From the NCBI GenBank assembly GCA_016926135.1, contig JAFGPH010000122.1:1-5918 (forward strand): a stretch of DNA of 5,918 nucleotides. Direction: 5' to 3'. How positions within the stretch are numbered: the first letter of the stretch is position 1; the number at the start of each line of letters is the position of its first letter. The notes under the pieces are model-generated. The model did not search any database. It was not told the DNA's origin and saw only the letters and a program-made list of their open reading frames with translations. Position numbers and translations under genes: made by a program. This stretch comes from Deltaproteobacteria bacterium. Lineage in GTDB: Bacteria; Desulfobacterota; DSM-4660; Desulfatiglandales; HGW-15. Shown here piece by piece: positions 5,696 through 5,918 of this stretch.

Positions 5696-5721
5696 GGCGG
5701 CCTTTTTTCTTGACGGCCGCC
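5696..5721. terminator. GC-rich hairpin after the ABC exporter genes
   Basis: GGCGGCC (5696-5702) and GGCCGCC (5715-5721) form a perfect 7-bp stem with a 12-base loop containing six Ts. It begins 9 bases after the permease stop codon, where a terminator is expected. The T-run is in the loop and not after the stem, so this is not a canonical intrinsic terminator. Confidence 0.4.
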
Positions 5722-5801
5722 TTGGGGCTTGACGAGCGGGGGCGGAGCGGATATGAAAAACGCGAGTAAGCTTTGACTCGTACCCGCAGGATCCTGATGC
5801 C

Positions 5802-5918
5802 TTGAGCAATGACCTTGTCCTGACACCGACCGGCCGTCTGTGTCTCAGAGAGAGTGAAATCGAGGGAGGCGGCAGCCCCGGGACCTGGATGAAAAAGGTC
5901 GCCAAGGCCTTCTCGTCA
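5802..5918 (+). CDS. Start of a protein cut by the window edge, possibly SNF2-type helicase
   Basis: An open frame runs from 5757 to the window end. From TTG 5802 it reads 39 residues, including NDLVLTPTGRLCLRESEIE (3-21) and MKKVAKAFSS (30-39). An opening of the LTP-GRL type followed by an amphipathic helix resembles the N-terminus of bacterial SNF2/DEAD-box helicases, but with 39 residues this is tentative. The true start is unclear: TTG 5802 has only a weak AGGA upstream, while ATG 5753, with GGAG 5 bases before it, is in another frame and meets TGA after seven codons at CTTTGAC. A single-base shift there would join the two frames. Confidence 0.4.
   Translation, partial: MSNDLVLTPTGRLCLRESEIEGGGSPGTWMKKVAKAFSS

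Noticed and set aside
5528..5905. Minus-strand frame overlapping the permease end and the right edge
   Set aside because: Arg/Ser/Pro-rich translation, overlaps a real gene and the hairpin, no ribosome-binding site or motif seen.
1..5918. CRISPR array, tRNA or rRNA genes, transposase
   Set aside because: No regularly spaced direct repeats, no recognisable tRNA or rRNA sequence and no transposase or integrase motifs were seen.

Overview
The window looks like accessory chromosome from a moderately GC-rich Gram-negative bacterium. The closest match in style is a sulfate-reducing or syntrophic deltaproteobacterium (Desulfobacterota). This rests on the kinds of proteins present (a cytidylate-kinase-like protein with an extra C-terminal domain, an ArsR regulator with a cysteine-rich tail) and on dispersed 'ccggaat...atgacg' intergenic repeats. 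It is inference; no rRNA or other marker gene is present.

Layout. Bases 1-88 hold a palindromic intergenic repeat that runs straight into a remnant of the magnesium channel MgtE (89-364), of which only the last two membrane helices survive. On the minus strand, reading from about 3180 down to 417, there is a probable transcription unit: a consensus-like sigma70 promoter (3153-3181), a small predicted lipoprotein (3079-2777), an ion-transporter-superfamily (ArsB/NhaD/SLC13-like) permease (2605-1274), and, 8 bases later, a cytidylate-kinase-like protein with a BON-like C-terminal domain (1265-417). Diverging from it on the plus strand is an ArsR/SmtB-family regulator (3315-3788) with a perfect 8+8 inverted repeat (3281-3302) just before its gene. 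A second copy of the intergenic repeat family (3827-3938) separates the regulator from an ABC-2 type exporter pair: an ATPase (3961-4953) and a permease (4950-5687) overlapping by ATGA. After a GC-rich hairpin, the N-terminus of another protein, possibly a SNF2-type helicase, runs off the right edge.

How the parts may work together. ArsR proteins normally repress their own gene and nearby metal or metalloid efflux genes until metal binds. Here an ArsR gene sits between an ArsB-like permease operon and an ABC exporter, so a metal or metalloid response is a reasonable hypothesis, but only autoregulation has a visible operator. The most striking point is inside the regulator gene: a perfect AAGGAGGT ribosome-binding site lies 7 bases before an in-frame ATG (3654). 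Initiation there would make a separate 44-residue protein with seven cysteines, identical to the regulator's tail. One gene may therefore encode both a metal sensor and a small metal-binding protein.
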